This document shows positions 1 to 9,721 of a DNA stretch of 64,000 bases, one piece after another. The notes beneath the pieces were generated by a model. It was not told where the DNA came from and did not search any database. It saw only the letters and a list, made by a program, of their open reading frames with translations. Both the position numbers and the translations under genes were made by a program. The first letter of the stretch is position 1. Each line of letters starts with the position of its first letter. The stretch lies in NCBI GenBank assembly GCA_946186505.1, contig CAMHNI010000013.1, positions 1 through 64,000 of the forward strand, written 5' to 3'. Origin of the DNA: an uncultured Prevotellaceae bacterium (GTDB lineage: Bacteria; Bacteroidota; Bacteroidia; Bacteroidales; Bacteroidaceae).

Positions 1-3000
1 GATGTAATGCTTGTCGTCGTCAGGTCCCCACGGGCCGATCATCTCGTTGGGGTCGATACTGTACACACGCCTTACTTCCTTTTTGCCACCCTTGGCATCT
101 ACGCACGACTGGGCTGAATAGATGTTGTTAGCAGTGTTCCAGATCGCTTCCGTCAGCTTGATGGCACTCCATCCCCAGCCAAGCGGGTTGGAGTCTATGG
201 CGCAGTTAACAGCAGTACACACCAGATTGGTAACCAAGCACGAAAAGCGATCTTCCGGCTTCTCAGTAAACGGCTGCACGATAGTTTTGAAGGCTCCTAC
301 GGCACAACCGCCGAAGGGCAACGAGGCTGCGATGTCGAAGACACCCCACGCCAAATATTTCCACATACAGAGGGCTTTTGCCTCCTGATCTTCCCATGAC
401 GAGGAACGGGTGATGCCGCCACGAGCCATGGCCGTCTCAGCATCGAAGTATTCAGCCGGTCCCCACGGCTCACCTATAGCGTAGGTGACGGTGAGTTCAT
501 TGGTGGCTGGCTGTGCGGAATTGAGCGCACCACGTCGTATGACGAACCGCTTCTGTGCGGTGCCGTTGGCAGGAATAAAGGGAATGATGAATGAGTAGCA
601 GCGTTTGCGCTCACCCATGTTGGTGGTGAACTGCTGGTACATGCCTATACTGTCGAGGGTGAACTTGATGGCCTCGGCACTGACTACGCCCTCTTCGGGC
701 GTGAGCACATAGTCGAAGGGGAACTCCACCTCAATGTCGTCGTAGTCATCGAAGAAGAGGTACACTGGAACGTTGTAGGCATCGGTGTTGGAACGGTTTC
801 CATACTCCATGGTGAATGTTGTCCAGCGGTTTCCGAGCATCAGGCGTGGACCATTGACGCTCAACCACACGTCGGGTGTCTCCACGGCCTGCACTTCAAG
901 GGCGCCCTTGAGCGTGTCGGAGGCTACCACGACGTCGTATTTTCCAGGTTTTGCCGATGACAGGTCGAACACGGCGTATGCTACGTCATTGAGTGTCTTG
1001 ATACTGGTGGAGCTGTAGCCTTTGTCCATCTCCCAACGCCCCTCAATGTCAACGCCATCGGAGGTGTGGAGCACCACTTTTGGCTGGTGGTTCTCCGACA
1101 GCTCGTAGCCGCCGTAGATACGCAGGCGGGCAGCCGGGGTACTACCGACCACGCTTGGCTCCACACGGCTCAGTCCGCTGATGCTGAACGGCTTGGCCAC
1201 CGGTGCGAAGGCATTGGTATGCTTGCCGTCGCCCTTGGCCACCATCCAGAAGGCGTAGTTGCCGCTGTGGCCGTTGTAGTTCACGCTCTCGTGCTTCTTC
1301 CAGCTCTCGTTGTAGGCGCCGAGCGTCGTGGGGCTGGGCTTCCACCACCAATAGACCTCGCCGTCGGGGGTGACGTCGTTCACATAAACGGTGGTACCCT
1401 TCGTGTCCTTGGTCAGGGTGAAGTCGGGCTTCGGCGTGTTGATGCCGTTGTGCTCCACGAGGGGGGCATCCATCAGTGGCACGGGGTCGTTGTGATACTG
1501 GCTCTGGTCGCGCAGCGTGCCGTCGAAGGTGAGCAGCAGGCGGCAGTCCTTGTCCGTGGCGTCGGGCTTGCCAAAGATGTGTTGGTGAATCTCGTCGAGC
1601 GTCAGCGCACGGCTGTAGATGGCGAAGTTGTCGATGAGCACATCGCCGTCATTCTGCGTTTGCGAACGGCCGATGAGGATGGGGTTGTTGCCCATCAGAA
1701 TCTTGCCGGTCTCAGTGCGTGTGTTGTAGGGCAGACCGTCGATGTAGAAATGTACATTGTTCTCTTTGACGTTGGAGTCGTAGGTCATGGCCACGTGGTG
1801 CCACTGTCCCATCTCGCGGATGAGGTAGTCCCATGGTGTGAACAAGCCGCCGCCATTGCTCTTCTCGGGGTGTACGCAGCCGTTGAAGGCTGCGCCGCCG
1901 GGCGTGGCGCCGCCCGACTGATAGTAGAGTTCGAGTGACCAGCCGTCCATGAAGTTCGAGCCTCCTAAGGAAGCGTTGGTGTTGTTCAGGCTGGCAAAGC
2001 CGAAACCACTCTTCACGTCGTCGAAGCGCACCCACGCCTCGACCGTGATAGCCTCGCTGGTGGCCTCGATGCTGGGCGACATGGGGATGATGATATCGTT
2101 CCTCACGGTGTTGGCCAGATGGTAAGCCATCTCCTTGGTTTTTGCGGGCACTTCAGGACGCTCCACACGGCGATGGCAGATATTCCAGAAGTAGGCGGCG
2201 TAGCTGGCGATACCAGCCTGGTGGGGGCTGTACTGCATGAACCAGTGCTCGGTGCCCTCGCTGTCGAAGATGACGGTCAGTGCCTCGTTGTTCCTGTCCC
2301 TGTAGGGGTCCCACGACTGGTCGCCCTTGCGGAAGTTGCGGCAGACGGTCTCGAAGCCGTCCTTCGTCTCCATGTAGAAGCCCTGCTCGCCGGTAACAAT
2401 GACGTGGCGGCCCGACGCATCGTCGGGAGCAATGGTGAAGCGGAAGGCGGAGTTGTTCAGTTCGTAGGTGTCGAAGCAGCGGCGCTGCTGCTGCCACGTC
2501 TTGCCGCCGTCGTGCGAGTACCACAGCGTGCGGTGGGTGACGCGGCCCCAGCGACCGTTCTCGCCCGTCCAGCGGTAGCCCATCACGTAGAGGTTGTCGC
2601 CCTTGCCGGCGATGGTCATCGTGCCCGAGTCATAGCTGTCGGGCAGATACTTTGGTTCTCCCCAGGTCTTGCCACCATCGGTTGAGCGCTGATAGACAAT
2701 CATTTCCTCATCGCCGTCGTCGAGCTTGCCGTAGTAGATGAGGTCGATGGTATTGCCCTGCATCACCATCTGCGGACGGTAGCCGGGCATGTTGCTCCAG
2801 TAGTTATATTTACCAGTGCCCCGCTGTGTCACGTTTTGCGTGACGAGCGTCTTGCCGCCGTCGGATGACGAGTTCAGCAGGACTTTGGTACTTTTATCGT
2901 CGTCCCAGCACACCATCGCCCACTTGCCGTCCTGCACCTGAAGGTCGGCTATCTGATGGAAACTGGGATATGTACGACGCTCGCCGAACGGGTAGCCTTC

Positions 3001-3636
3001 CAGCTGCCATTTCAGCAGTTGGAAGTTCTGGCCGCCGTCGGTGCTGGTGTACGCACGCAGTTCCTTGCGGCCGGTGCCGTCACTGTGATGCGTGGCGAAC
3101 ACAACGGTCTGCCCGTCGCAGCCTGCGTAGTACATGTCGAGGTGCTGCGTGACGGAGCCTGTGCCAAACTGCTCCAGGTCGACGGTTGTGAACGATGCGC
3201 CGCCGTCGGTGCTGCGTGCAAAGCGCAGCTTCCAGCGGTTATCGGCATCTTTCGACGGACAGAAGATGTACACGCTGCTGCCGTTGACAGCCAGCAGGTG
3301 GTTGTTCTCCCGATAGAGCTTCTCCTTCGAGGTGCTGATGAGCCTGGCCTCCTCCCATGTACGGCCCAGGTCGGCGCTGCGCCGGTAGTACATGCGGTAG
3401 AGGCCGTCGGCGTCCTTGCCGTTCTCCTGCCACAGCAGGTGGATGGTCTTGCCGCTGGTCTCCACCTCCATGGTGAAGAGACTGGTGGTGTACGCCGTGA
3501 TGTCGGTCACGCCGTAAGTGAGGTTCTGCCAGCCGCCCCACTCGGAGGGTAGCGACTGCTTCAGGTTGTCGGCAGTCTGGGCCGCCGCCAACATCGGCAC
3601 CGCAAGGAGTGCCAGCTTGATGAGTAGTTTCTTCAT
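1..3636 (-). CDS. secreted Asp-box (BNR) and LamG multidomain protein, 3' end outside window
   Basis: The frame is open through base 1, so only the first 1212 residues are visible. It begins with a clear Sec signal peptide (MKKLLIKLALLAVPMLAAAQ). Residues about 80-380 contain at least six Asp-box motifs of the S-x-D-x-G-x-T-W type (for example STDGGKTW and SHDGGKTW), the mark of a sialidase-like beta-propeller. Residues about 525-690 are a concanavalin/LamG module (ITVEAWVRF ... FYIDGLPYN ... DNFAIYSRAL). Further beta-rich domains follow, and the visible end has the DPNEMIGPWG motif common in large Bacteroidota surface proteins. Asp-boxes alone do not prove sialidase activity: I did not find the arginine triad or an RIP motif, so the substrate is unknown. 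A -7 box lies at 3671-3678. The codon use matches its neighbours. Confidence 0.85.
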   Translation of the reverse strand, partial: MKKLLIKLALLAVPMLAAAQTADNLKQSLPSEWGGWQNLTYGVTDITAYTTSLFTMEVETSGKTIHLLWQENGKDADGLYRMYYRRSADLGRTWEEARLISTSKEKLYRENNHLLAVNGSSVYIFCPSKDADNRWKLRFARSTDGGASFTTVDLEQFGTGSVTQHLDMYYAGCDGQTVVFATHHSDGTGRKELRAYTSTDGGQNFQLLKWQLEGYPFGERRTYPSFHQIADLQVQDGKWAMVCWDDDKSTKVLLNSSSDGGKTLVTQNVTQRGTGKYNYWSNMPGYRPQMVMQGNTIDLIYYGKLDDGDEEMIVYQRSTDGGKTWGEPKYLPDSYDSGTMTIAGKGDNLYVMGYRWTGENGRWGRVTHRTLWYSHDGGKTWQQQRRCFDTYELNNSAFRFTIAPDDASGRHVIVTGEQGFYMETKDGFETVCRNFRKGDQSWDPYRDRNNEALTVIFDSEGTEHWFMQYSPHQAGIASYAAYFWNICHRRVERPEVPAKTKEMAYHLANTVRNDIIIPMSPSIEATSEAITVEAWVRFDDVKSGFGFASLNNTNASLGGSNFMDGWSLELYYQSGGATPGGAAFNGCVHPEKSNGGGLFTPWDYLIREMGQWHHVAMTYDSNVKENNVHFYIDGLPYNTRTETGKILMGNNPILIGRSQTQNDGDVLIDNFAIYSRALTLDEIHQHIFGKPDATDKDCRLLLTFDGTLRDQSQYHNDPVPLMDAPLVEHNGINTPKPDFTLTKDTKGTTVYVNDVTPDGEVYWWWKPSPTTLGAYNESWKKHESVNYNGHSGNYAFWMVAKGDGKHTNAFAPVAKPFSISGLSRVEPSVVGSTPAARLRIYGGYELSENHQPKVVLHTSDGVDIEGRWEMDKGYSSTSIKTLNDVAYAVFDLSSAKPGKYDVVVASDTLKGALEVQAVETPDVWLSVNGPRLMLGNRWTTFTMEYGNRSNTDAYNVPVYLFFDDYDDIEVEFPFDYVLTPEEGVVSAEAIKFTLDSIGMYQQFTTNMGERKRCYSFIIPFIPANGTAQKRFVIRRGALNSAQPATNELTVTYAIGEPWGPAEYFDAETAMARGGITRSSSWEDQEAKALCMWKYLAWGVFDIAASLPFGGCAVGAFKTIVQPFTEKPEDRFSCLVTNLVCTAVNCAIDSNPLGWGWSAIKLTEAIWNTANNIYSAQSCVDAKGGKKEVRRVYSIDPNEMIGPWGPDDDKHYI

Positions 3637-3670
3637 AATACTTTTATAAGGTTTAGTTAAAATATTTGTG

Positions 3671-3678
3671 CAAATATA
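3671..3678 (-). promoter_or_regulatory. -7 box of the Asp-box/LamG gene
   Basis: On the minus strand this reads TATATTTG, matching the Bacteroidota -7 consensus TAnnTTTG, about 35 nt before the ATG. No convincing -33 TTTG is visible. Confidence 0.5.
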
Positions 3679-3768
3679 GCCAAATCTCCTTATTCAGTAA
3701 CTATCAAAACGCAGAAAACGACTATCAAATCACGGAAATGATAGCCGTTTGCACCTATTCTACACAGA

Positions 3769-3803
3769 AAATCCCGGAATCGCGTCTGACGATTCCGGGA
3801 TTT
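3769..3803 (-). terminator. terminator of the str operon
   Basis: A perfect 14-bp stem (AAATCCCGGAATCG paired with its complement at 3790-3803) around a 7-nt loop starts 22 bases after the fusA stop. On the minus strand it is followed by TTTTCTG. It separates fusA from the downstream Asp-box gene. Confidence 0.8.
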
Positions 3804-3825
3804 ATAGTAATATGATACTAAACTC

Positions 3826-5955
3826 TTACACGAGGTCAGCACGACCCTTCACCTCCTCCAGCACGGCCTTGGCGATAGTGCTGCTCAGCGGTGCGTGGTG
3901 GTCGTACTCCATAGAACTGGTGGCACGGCCTGAAGTGATGGTACGCAGGGCGGTGACATAGCCGAACATCTCAGACAGGGGAACCTGAGCCTTGACGACA
4001 CGGGCACCGCTGCGAGCCTCGTCCATACCCTCTACCTGGCCACGACGCTTGTTCAAGTCGCCGATGACGTCACCCATGTTCTCCTCGGGCGTAACAACCT
4101 CGAGTTTCATGATGGGCTCCATCAGTACGGGCTTAGCCTGTGCGCAGACAGCCTTGTAAGCCATCTGGGCAGCGATCTCGAACGACAGCTGGTCAGAGTC
4201 AACGGGGTGGAACGAACCATCGACGACGACAACCTTCAGCGAGTCCATGGGATAACCACCGAGGATACCGTTCTTCATGGCAGCCTCGAAGCCCTTCTGG
4301 ATTGAGGGGATGAACTCCTTGGGGATGTTACCGCCCTTCACCTCGTTGACGAACTGCAGACCGCCGTTCTCGGCAATGTTCCAATCGTCATCGACAGGAC
4401 CGACGTTGACGATGATGTCAGCAAACTTACCACGACCACCAGACTGTTTCTTATAGACCTCACGATAGTTCATGACGGTCTTGGTGATAGCTTCCTTATA
4501 GTTCACCTGAGGCTTACCCTGGTTGCACTCCACCTTGAACTCGCGCTTCAGACGGTCGATAATGATATCGAGGTGCAGCTCACCCATACCCGAGATAATG
4601 GTCTGACCACTCTGCTCGTCGGTACGGACGGTGAACGTCGGGTCTTCCTCGGCCAGCTTTGCCAGACCGTTGTCCAGCTTGGCAACGTCAGCCTGAGACT
4701 TCGGCTCAACGGCAATCGAGATCACCGTGTCGGGGAAGGACATTGACTCCAGCACGATGGGCTTCTCCTCGTCGCAGAGGGTGTCACCAGTGCGGATATC
4801 CTTGAAACCTACACCTGCACCGATATCGCCGGCGTCGATAGACTCCATGGGGATTTCCTTGTTAGAGTTCATCTGGAACAGACGGCTGATACGCTCCTTC
4901 TTGCCCGAACGGGGGTTGAAGACATAAGAACCGGCCTTCACGCTACCAGAATAGACACGGAAGAACACCAGACGGCCCATGTACGGGTCAGTGGCAATCT
5001 TAAATGCCAGAGCGGCAGTAGGCTCATCCTCACTGGGCTTGCGATCCTCTTCCTCGTCGGTGCTGGGGTTGGTACCCTTAATCACCTCGACGTCGACCGG
5101 AGCGGGCAGGAAGGCGCAGACGTAGTCGAGCAGGGGCTGAACACCCTTGTTCTTGTACGACGAACCGCAGAGCATCGGCGTGCAGGCCATAGAGATGGTT
5201 CCCTTACGGATGGCGGCGATAATCTCGGCCTCGGTGATCGAGGCGGGGTCGTCGAAGTACTTCTCCATCAGGGCCTCGTCGTACTCGGCAGCGGCCTCGA
5301 GCAGCTTGTTGCGCCACTCGTCGCACTCTTCCTTCAGGTCGGCGGGAATCTCCTCGATGTCATACTCGGCACCCATCGTCTCGTCGTGCCACAGGATGGC
5401 CTTCATCTTGATGAGGTCGACCAGACCCTTGAAGTTCTCCTCAGCACCGATAGGCACCTGGATAACCACGGGGTTGGCACCGAGGATGTCCTTCATCTGC
5501 TGGACAGTCTCGAAGAAGTCGGCACCCGAGCGGTCCATCTTGTTGACGTAACCGATACGGGGCACGTTATACTTGTCAGCCTGACGCCACACGGTCTCCG
5601 ACTGGGGCTGAACGCCGTCAGCAGCCGAGTAGGTAGCCACGGCACCGTCGAGCACACGCAGTGAACGCTCCACCTCAGCGGTGAAGTCCACGTGTCCCGG
5701 AGTGTCAATCAGGTTGATCTTGTACTTGTTCTTGTTCCACTCCCAATAGCAGGTGGTGGCAGCCGAAGTGATGGTGATACCACGCTCCTGCTCCTGAGCC
5801 ATCCAGTCCATGGTAGCGGCACCGTCGTGTACCTCACCGATCTTGTGGGTCTTACCCGTGTAGAACAGGATACGCTCTGAAGTGGTCGTCTTGCCGGCAT
5901 CGATGTGAGCCATGATGCCGATGTTACGCGTCAAATGCAAATCTTGTTTTGCCAT
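3826..5955 (-). CDS. fusA: elongation factor G
   Basis: This 709-residue translational GTPase catalyses ribosomal translocation and, with ribosome recycling factor, subunit splitting. The GTPase motifs are intact: P-loop [10 protein letters not shown] at residues 16-25, the switch I region with [13 protein letters not shown] at 84-88 and NKMD at 138-141. Domains II to V follow at normal length, ending in the usual region [15 protein letters not shown]. It is the last gene of rpsL-rpsG-fusA, 32 nt after rpsG. In many Bacteroidales rpsJ and the S10 ribosomal cluster follow fusA directly; here a strong terminator follows instead. Confidence 0.98.
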   Translation of the reverse strand: MAKQDLHLTRNIGIMAHIDAGKTTTSERILFYTGKTHKIGEVHDGAATMDWMAQEQERGITITSAATTCYWEWNKNKYKINLIDTPGHVDFTAEVERSLRVLDGAVATYSAADGVQPQSETVWRQADKYNVPRIGYVNKMDRSGADFFETVQQMKDILGANPVVIQVPIGAEENFKGLVDLIKMKAILWHDETMGAEYDIEEIPADLKEECDEWRNKLLEAAAEYDEALMEKYFDDPASITEAEIIAAIRKGTISMACTPMLCGSSYKNKGVQPLLDYVCAFLPAPVDVEVIKGTNPSTDEEEDRKPSEDEPTAALAFKIATDPYMGRLVFFRVYSGSVKAGSYVFNPRSGKKERISRLFQMNSNKEIPMESIDAGDIGAGVGFKDIRTGDTLCDEEKPIVLESMSFPDTVISIAVEPKSQADVAKLDNGLAKLAEEDPTFTVRTDEQSGQTIISGMGELHLDIIIDRLKREFKVECNQGKPQVNYKEAITKTVMNYREVYKKQSGGRGKFADIIVNVGPVDDDWNIAENGGLQFVNEVKGGNIPKEFIPSIQKGFEAAMKNGILGGYPMDSLKVVVVDGSFHPVDSDQLSFEIAAQMAYKAVCAQAKPVLMEPIMKLEVVTPEENMGDVIGDLNKRRGQVEGMDEARSGARVVKAQVPLSEMFGYVTALRTITSGRATSSMEYDHHAPLSSTIAKAVLEEVKGRADLV

Positions 5956-5987
5956 TGTTTCCTTACTTATCTTTTACCTCATTAATA

Positions 5988-6464
5988 TTAGAAACGGAAG
6001 TGGGCGAAAGCACGGTTAGCCTCAGCCATACGGTGCATATCCTCCTTACGCTTGAAGGCACCACCCTGGTTGTTAAAGGCATCCATAATCTCAGCTGCCA
6101 GCTTGTCAGCCATGGACTTACCACTACGCTTGCGGGCAAATGAAATCATATTCTTCATAGACACAGACTCCTTACGGTCGGGACGAATCTCGGTAGGAAC
6201 CTGGAATGTGGCACCACCAATACGACGGCTCTTCACCTCCACCTGGGGAGTGATGTTGTCGAGGGCCTGCTTCCAAATCTCAAGGGCAGACTTCTCGTTG
6301 TCCTTCATCTTAGCCTTCACGGTGTCGAGGGCATTGTAGAAAATCTCGTACGACTTCGACTTCTTGCCGTCAAACATCAGGTGGTTAACAAACTTTGACA
6401 CCTTCTTGTCATTGAACACGGGATCCGGCAGGATCACACGCTTCTTAGGTTTTGCTTTTCTCAT
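5988..6464 (-). CDS. rpsG: 30S ribosomal protein S7
   Basis: This 158-residue protein is the primary 16S rRNA binder that nucleates assembly of the 30S head. The N-terminus ([27 protein letters not shown]) and the conserved segment [19 protein letters not shown] are canonical, and the C-terminus [12 protein letters not shown] is complete. It lies between rpsL and fusA. The gap to rpsL is unusually long (about 250 nt) and filled with a short-unit tandem array. In E. coli the rpsL-rpsG spacer is the S7 autoregulatory site; whether the array affects such control here cannot be told. Confidence 0.98.
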   Translation of the reverse strand: MRKAKPKKRVILPDPVFNDKKVSKFVNHLMFDGKKSKSYEIFYNALDTVKAKMKDNEKSALEIWKQALDNITPQVEVKSRRIGGATFQVPTEIRPDRKESVSMKNMISFARKRSGKSMADKLAAEIMDAFNNQGGAFKRKEDMHRMAEANRAFAHFRF

Positions 6465-6584
6465 TTTGTTGTTTAATAAATGATTTTTGTCTGCGTGGGG
6501 GCTGTTCTTGCACGTTCTTCAACACTCGCTCTTGAGTATTTACTCAACCTTTATAACATTTCTCCAGCAAAACGGGATTTGATT

Positions 6585-6705
6585 TTTCTGAGTTCTTGAG
6601 TTCTTGAAGTTTTTGAGTTTCTGAGTTTCTTCTTCTTGAGCTTTTGATCTTGAGTGACGCTCATCTCCGAGCCAACCTGCAAACTCAAAAACTCAATAAC
6701 CCATA
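6585..6705. repeat. degenerate 8-bp tandem array between rpsL and rpsG
   Basis: The rpsL-rpsG spacer carries successive units such as TGAGTTCT, TGAGTTCT, TGAGTTTC, TGAGTTTC and TGAGCTTT, followed by a short stretch in the opposite sense (AACTCAAAAACTCAA near 6683-6697). The rest of the 250-nt gap (6465-6584) is AT-rich and shows no open frame. Confidence 0.7.
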
Positions 6706-6714
6706 AACTTAGGC

Positions 6715-7095
<381 letters not shown>

Positions 7096-7160
7096 AATAC
7101 TTTACTTTTAATTATTTGTTATATATATTATTTTGTTTATTTTCAGCACTTTACACAAAT

Positions 7161-7189
7161 AGCCCGCCGACATTCAGGCGTATCGGGCT
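7161..7189 (-). promoter_or_regulatory. hairpin at the 5' end of the str operon leader
   Basis: AGCCC at 7161-7165 pairs with GGGCT at 7185-7189, and inside it GCC pairs with GGC around an 8-nt loop. It would form the first nucleotides of the rpsL transcript. A role in mRNA stability or autoregulation is inference. Confidence 0.4.
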
Positions 7190-7190
7190 G

Positions 7191-7198
7191 CAAAGGTA
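7191..7198 (-). promoter_or_regulatory. -7 box of the str operon
   Basis: Minus-strand TACCTTTG, a perfect TAnnTTTG, about 95 nt upstream of rpsL. Confidence 0.65.
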
Positions 7199-7429
7199 CA
7201 ACTATTTTCTGAATCTACCTAATATAAAAGGAGAAAAAACAGCCCAGCAACGCCATATTTAATAATAAATAACTTTTTTAACAATCTTAAAGGCTCACAA
7301 AGAGGCATCAGACCACCCTCACAACCCCGTAATCACCAATGGTGGAGCGGCCCTGACTGATTTCTTTGTAAGTAAGATTGCCAATAAACCGCTGATGACA
7401 GCAGCAGCAACAACAGCGACTCGTTTTCC

Positions 7430-7578
7430 GAAAACGAACGGAGAATTTCAGAGAAGACATTGAGTTACCATTTCCTCCACCCCCTGGAGGGATTCGCTCC
7501 AGGGGGTGGAGCAAAATGCTCCAGGGGGTGGAGGAAACCGTAACTCACCGCTTTAGCAGAAGTTCGCCGTTTGTTTTC
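7430..7578. repeat. long inverted repeat, 60-nt arms
   Basis: Bases 7430-7489 and the complement of 7519-7578 align without gaps over 60 nt with 48 identities. The inner part is a GC-rich palindrome: CTCCACCCCCTGGAG at 7475-7489 and CTCCAGGGGGTGGAG at 7519-7533, with a third copy in the loop at 7497-7511. Many outer differences are silent if both arms are read from the same phase, as though each arm came from a coding sequence. The rest of the gene-free stretch 7200-7429 and 7579-7780 shows nothing I can name. Confidence 0.75.
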
Positions 7579-7782
7579 ACAAGAAGAACCGTTGCCGACG
7601 CTGCTGCCACAAAGCCACAAACTGCCTATCAACAACTTTTACCTTCACTATATACACCCTATATACACCGCACAAACACCTGTTACACATGGCGTTGCAG
7701 AAAAGTGTATATAGTGAATATAAAAACTAAAACTTCAATTTATCATCAGCAAATATTAGGAAGCAGCCAGGGAAACATACAA

Positions 7783-7824
7783 GCCGCCCCGCTGCACATC
7801 TTATCATCAGTGCAGCGGGGCGGC
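7783..7824 (-). terminator. terminator after the 58-residue small gene
   Basis: A perfect 15-bp GC-rich stem (GCCGCCCCGCTGCAC at 7783-7797 and its complement at 7810-7824) around a 12-nt loop, about 20 nt downstream of the small gene ending at 7845. The minus strand continues TTGTATGTTT. Confidence 0.75.
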
Positions 7825-7844
7825 CTATAGTTCAGCGAGAAAGA

Positions 7845-8021
7845 TCAGAAACCAATTCCTAAGGTTTCTGAGAACATGAAAGGCTTCTCGGCGTCCACGT
7901 CCAGAAGCTCACGGGAAAGCTGTTCGCCGCTACCCATCTCGTCGTTCAGCGAGAAGGCGAAGGGTACGGCAATGTCCACCAGCACAGACTCCGTCACAGG
8001 CTTGATATAGGTACGTTTCAT
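7845..8021 (-). CDS. small MK..Y.KP protein paired with the leucine-rich surface protein
   Basis: This 58-residue protein starts MKRTYIKPVTESVLVDIAV and ends ETLGIGF. Its ATG overlaps the stop of the upstream gene (ATGA at 8018-8021), so it is probably translationally coupled, and a strong hairpin follows its stop. I see no membrane helix or cysteine motif. A second small protein of the same N-terminal plan (MK, Y-x-K-P) lies at 9509-9703 behind the giant surface protein. Such short proteins are, from memory, frequent and uncharacterised in Prevotella and Bacteroides. Function unknown. Confidence 0.75.
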   Translation of the reverse strand: MKRTYIKPVTESVLVDIAVPFAFSLNDEMGSGEQLSRELLDVDAEKPFMFSETLGIGF

Positions 8022-9424
8022 CGCATGACCTCCTTTCTACCCATCCGACCATGCAAACGGCCTTCCGCCGGGCGAAGGATATAGATGCCCTTCTTCACGG
8101 ACCGCCCACTGAGTCGGCTACCACTGAGCGAGAACAGCGACCACGCCGACTGTGGACTCTCCACTGATACACGTCCATCGTCAACACCCAGCGTCACATT
8201 ATTTATAATAAAAGGATAAGCTCGTACAGCCGAGAAGGCAGGCAGTGCGAGATACGCCTTATGGTCGTCACACAGGAAAGCCCCACCCGCCTCGTTGGCA
8301 AAGTAGAAGCCCACGTTGTCGCCTCCCCCGTCAGTAGAGAGCATATAGAACCGGTAGTCACCACTGCCCGCAGCCGTCGTCGTGGCCGACAGGTCTGTGC
8401 CAGAGTCATAGCCCTGCAGCAAGTTGCCGTCAGCACGTTCCTCGACAGCCGCAGCCTCGACAAACTCAAACGTTCCGGGCACACCCTTGACAACAACGGC
8501 CTCACCGGCAGGAATCACGTCGCCAGCCGTATAGCTCGCCGTCCACCCTACGAAGTCACCGTCAATATCCTGTTGGGTTACCACATAAGCCTCCACGCCC
8601 TCAGGCACCTCCAACGCCTTGTCGGCATAGTACAATGTGGCATAGCCCGTACTTCCGATAGTGAGCGACACCGACGGCAGTGCATACTCGATATACTCGC
8701 CGAAGTGCGACCATCCCTTGACAGCCTTATAGGCATCCACACAGCCAGCGGGCACTATGAGATGACTTGTCCCAAAGACATAAAAGAAAGCAAAATCATG
8801 AATCGGAGTAGGTGTCGTAGCACGTACTTTAACATATAGGTCACCCTTGGGGACAAACATTCCGGAGCCTGGATCTGCATTTACATACGGGTCAACTATT
8901 GATGAACCCAAATATGTGAGACTTGACGGAAGAGACAACAGAGTGATGGGACCAGAGAATGCACTATTTTCTATCTTCAGCACCCCCTCTTCAACAAAAA
9001 CCCTTTCTAACTGCTGACATGAATGGAAAGCATTGTTCCCGATTGTTTTCACCGTTCCGGGGATAGTCACATCACCGCTAATACCACTCCCACAGAAAGC
9101 AAACGCTCCGATAGCAGTCACTGTTGTCGGGAAAACGACTTTAGTTATACTACTCTTATAAAAAGCAGAGTCATCTATAGCTGTCAGTCCCGTAAAAAAC
9201 CTCAACTCCTCAAAACTATTTATGTTTCTGTTCTCCCGAAACACAGCGCCCAAAGAAGTGACGGCAACCGCCTCCTCAATCGACAGCTCACCGTCGCTGT
9301 CCGTGTCCCAATTTGACACACATAAGCTTTTTACAGTTTGGTCAGCAAATGCAATGTTTTCTGCACACAGAGGGGATGCCATGCAAAAAGCAAACATTCC
9401 CAACAGCATATAAACAATCCTCAT
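8018..9424 (-). CDS. leucine-rich (BspA-type) secreted protein with sorting-like C-terminus
   Basis: 468 residues. An N-terminal signal peptide ends near CMASPLCAE. Residues about 38-50 hold a calcium-loop-like motif DTDSDGELSIEEA. Residues about 70-260 are LRR_5/BspA-type repeats (typical phrases AIDDSAFYKSSITKVVFP and TIGNNAFHSCQQLERVFV). A beta domain with the phrase GSTGYATLYYAD follows. The C-terminus (WSLFSLSGSRLSGRSVKKGIYI) resembles the type IX sorting domains of Bacteroidota, so export to the cell surface is likely. It follows the small gene at 9509 across a hairpin and is coupled to the small gene at 7845. Role as adhesin is inferred from the family. Confidence 0.85.
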   Translation of the reverse strand: MRIVYMLLGMFAFCMASPLCAENIAFADQTVKSLCVSNWDTDSDGELSIEEAVAVTSLGAVFRENRNINSFEELRFFTGLTAIDDSAFYKSSITKVVFPTTVTAIGAFAFCGSGISGDVTIPGTVKTIGNNAFHSCQQLERVFVEEGVLKIENSAFSGPITLLSLPSSLTYLGSSIVDPYVNADPGSGMFVPKGDLYVKVRATTPTPIHDFAFFYVFGTSHLIVPAGCVDAYKAVKGWSHFGEYIEYALPSVSLTIGSTGYATLYYADKALEVPEGVEAYVVTQQDIDGDFVGWTASYTAGDVIPAGEAVVVKGVPGTFEFVEAAAVEERADGNLLQGYDSGTDLSATTTAAGSGDYRFYMLSTDGGGDNVGFYFANEAGGAFLCDDHKAYLALPAFSAVRAYPFIINNVTLGVDDGRVSVESPQSAWSLFSLSGSRLSGRSVKKGIYILRPAEGRLHGRMGRKEVMR

Positions 9425-9449
9425 TACGACAATAATATAGGTAAAATAA

Positions 9450-9483
9450 AAAAGGGCGGCCCTCCCATAATATCTACGGGAGA
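9450..9483 (-). terminator. hairpin plus T-run before the leucine-rich protein gene
   Basis: On the minus strand CTCCC and GGGAG (9478-9482 and 9462-9466) form a stem, followed by GGGCCGCCC and TTTTTTATTTT. It sits 26 nt after the stop of the small gene at 9509 and just before the next ATG, so it may end the upstream transcript or act as a partial attenuator. No -7 box for 8018-9424 is visible. Confidence 0.5.
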
Positions 9484-9508
9484 GCTACCCCATCATTGTT
9501 TAACGACT

Positions 9509-9703
9509 CTATTCATCGTCTTCTGACGACTCACTATCATCCCAAACAGACTGTCGGGACATTGTTGGTCCATTAAATTCGATATCATTACCGTCTTGAT
9601 CTTTACGATTTGTGCCTGTATTTGAGCCAGCACAAAGGTAATGTATTGTCGTAAATGGAATCAATTTGACACTCGGCTTCGTATATCTTTGCTTCGTTTT
9701 CAT
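9509..9703 (-). CDS. small MK..Y.KP protein paired with the giant surface protein
   Basis: 64 residues starting MKTKQRYTKPSVKLIPF with a very acidic tail (WDDSESSEDDE). The start lies 18 nt after the stop of the giant gene, so they are probably cotranscribed. It shares with the protein at 7845-8021 the opening MK-x(1-4)-Y-x-K-P. There is one cysteine (CAGSN) and no evident signal peptide or membrane helix. Unrecognised family; the pairing of each small gene with an upstream secreted protein suggests a common job, which is inference. Confidence 0.7.
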   Translation of the reverse strand: MKTKQRYTKPSVKLIPFTTIHYLCAGSNTGTNRKDQDGNDIEFNGPTMSRQSVWDDSESSEDDE

Positions 9704-9721
9704 CGCTGTTCTTTATTATGA

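Noticed and set aside
1066..1938. 290-codon open frame on the plus strand
   Set aside because: Shadow of the Asp-box/LamG gene; composition dominated by Val, Ala and Gly as expected for an antisense frame of GC-rich DNA.
7516..7830. 104-codon open frame on the plus strand
   Set aside because: It runs through the inverted repeat and a terminator hairpin; the amino-acid composition is not protein-like.
9685..9692. Plus-strand TATCTTTG as a promoter
   Set aside because: It lies inside the 64-residue gene, and no plus-strand gene follows; a chance match to a short consensus.
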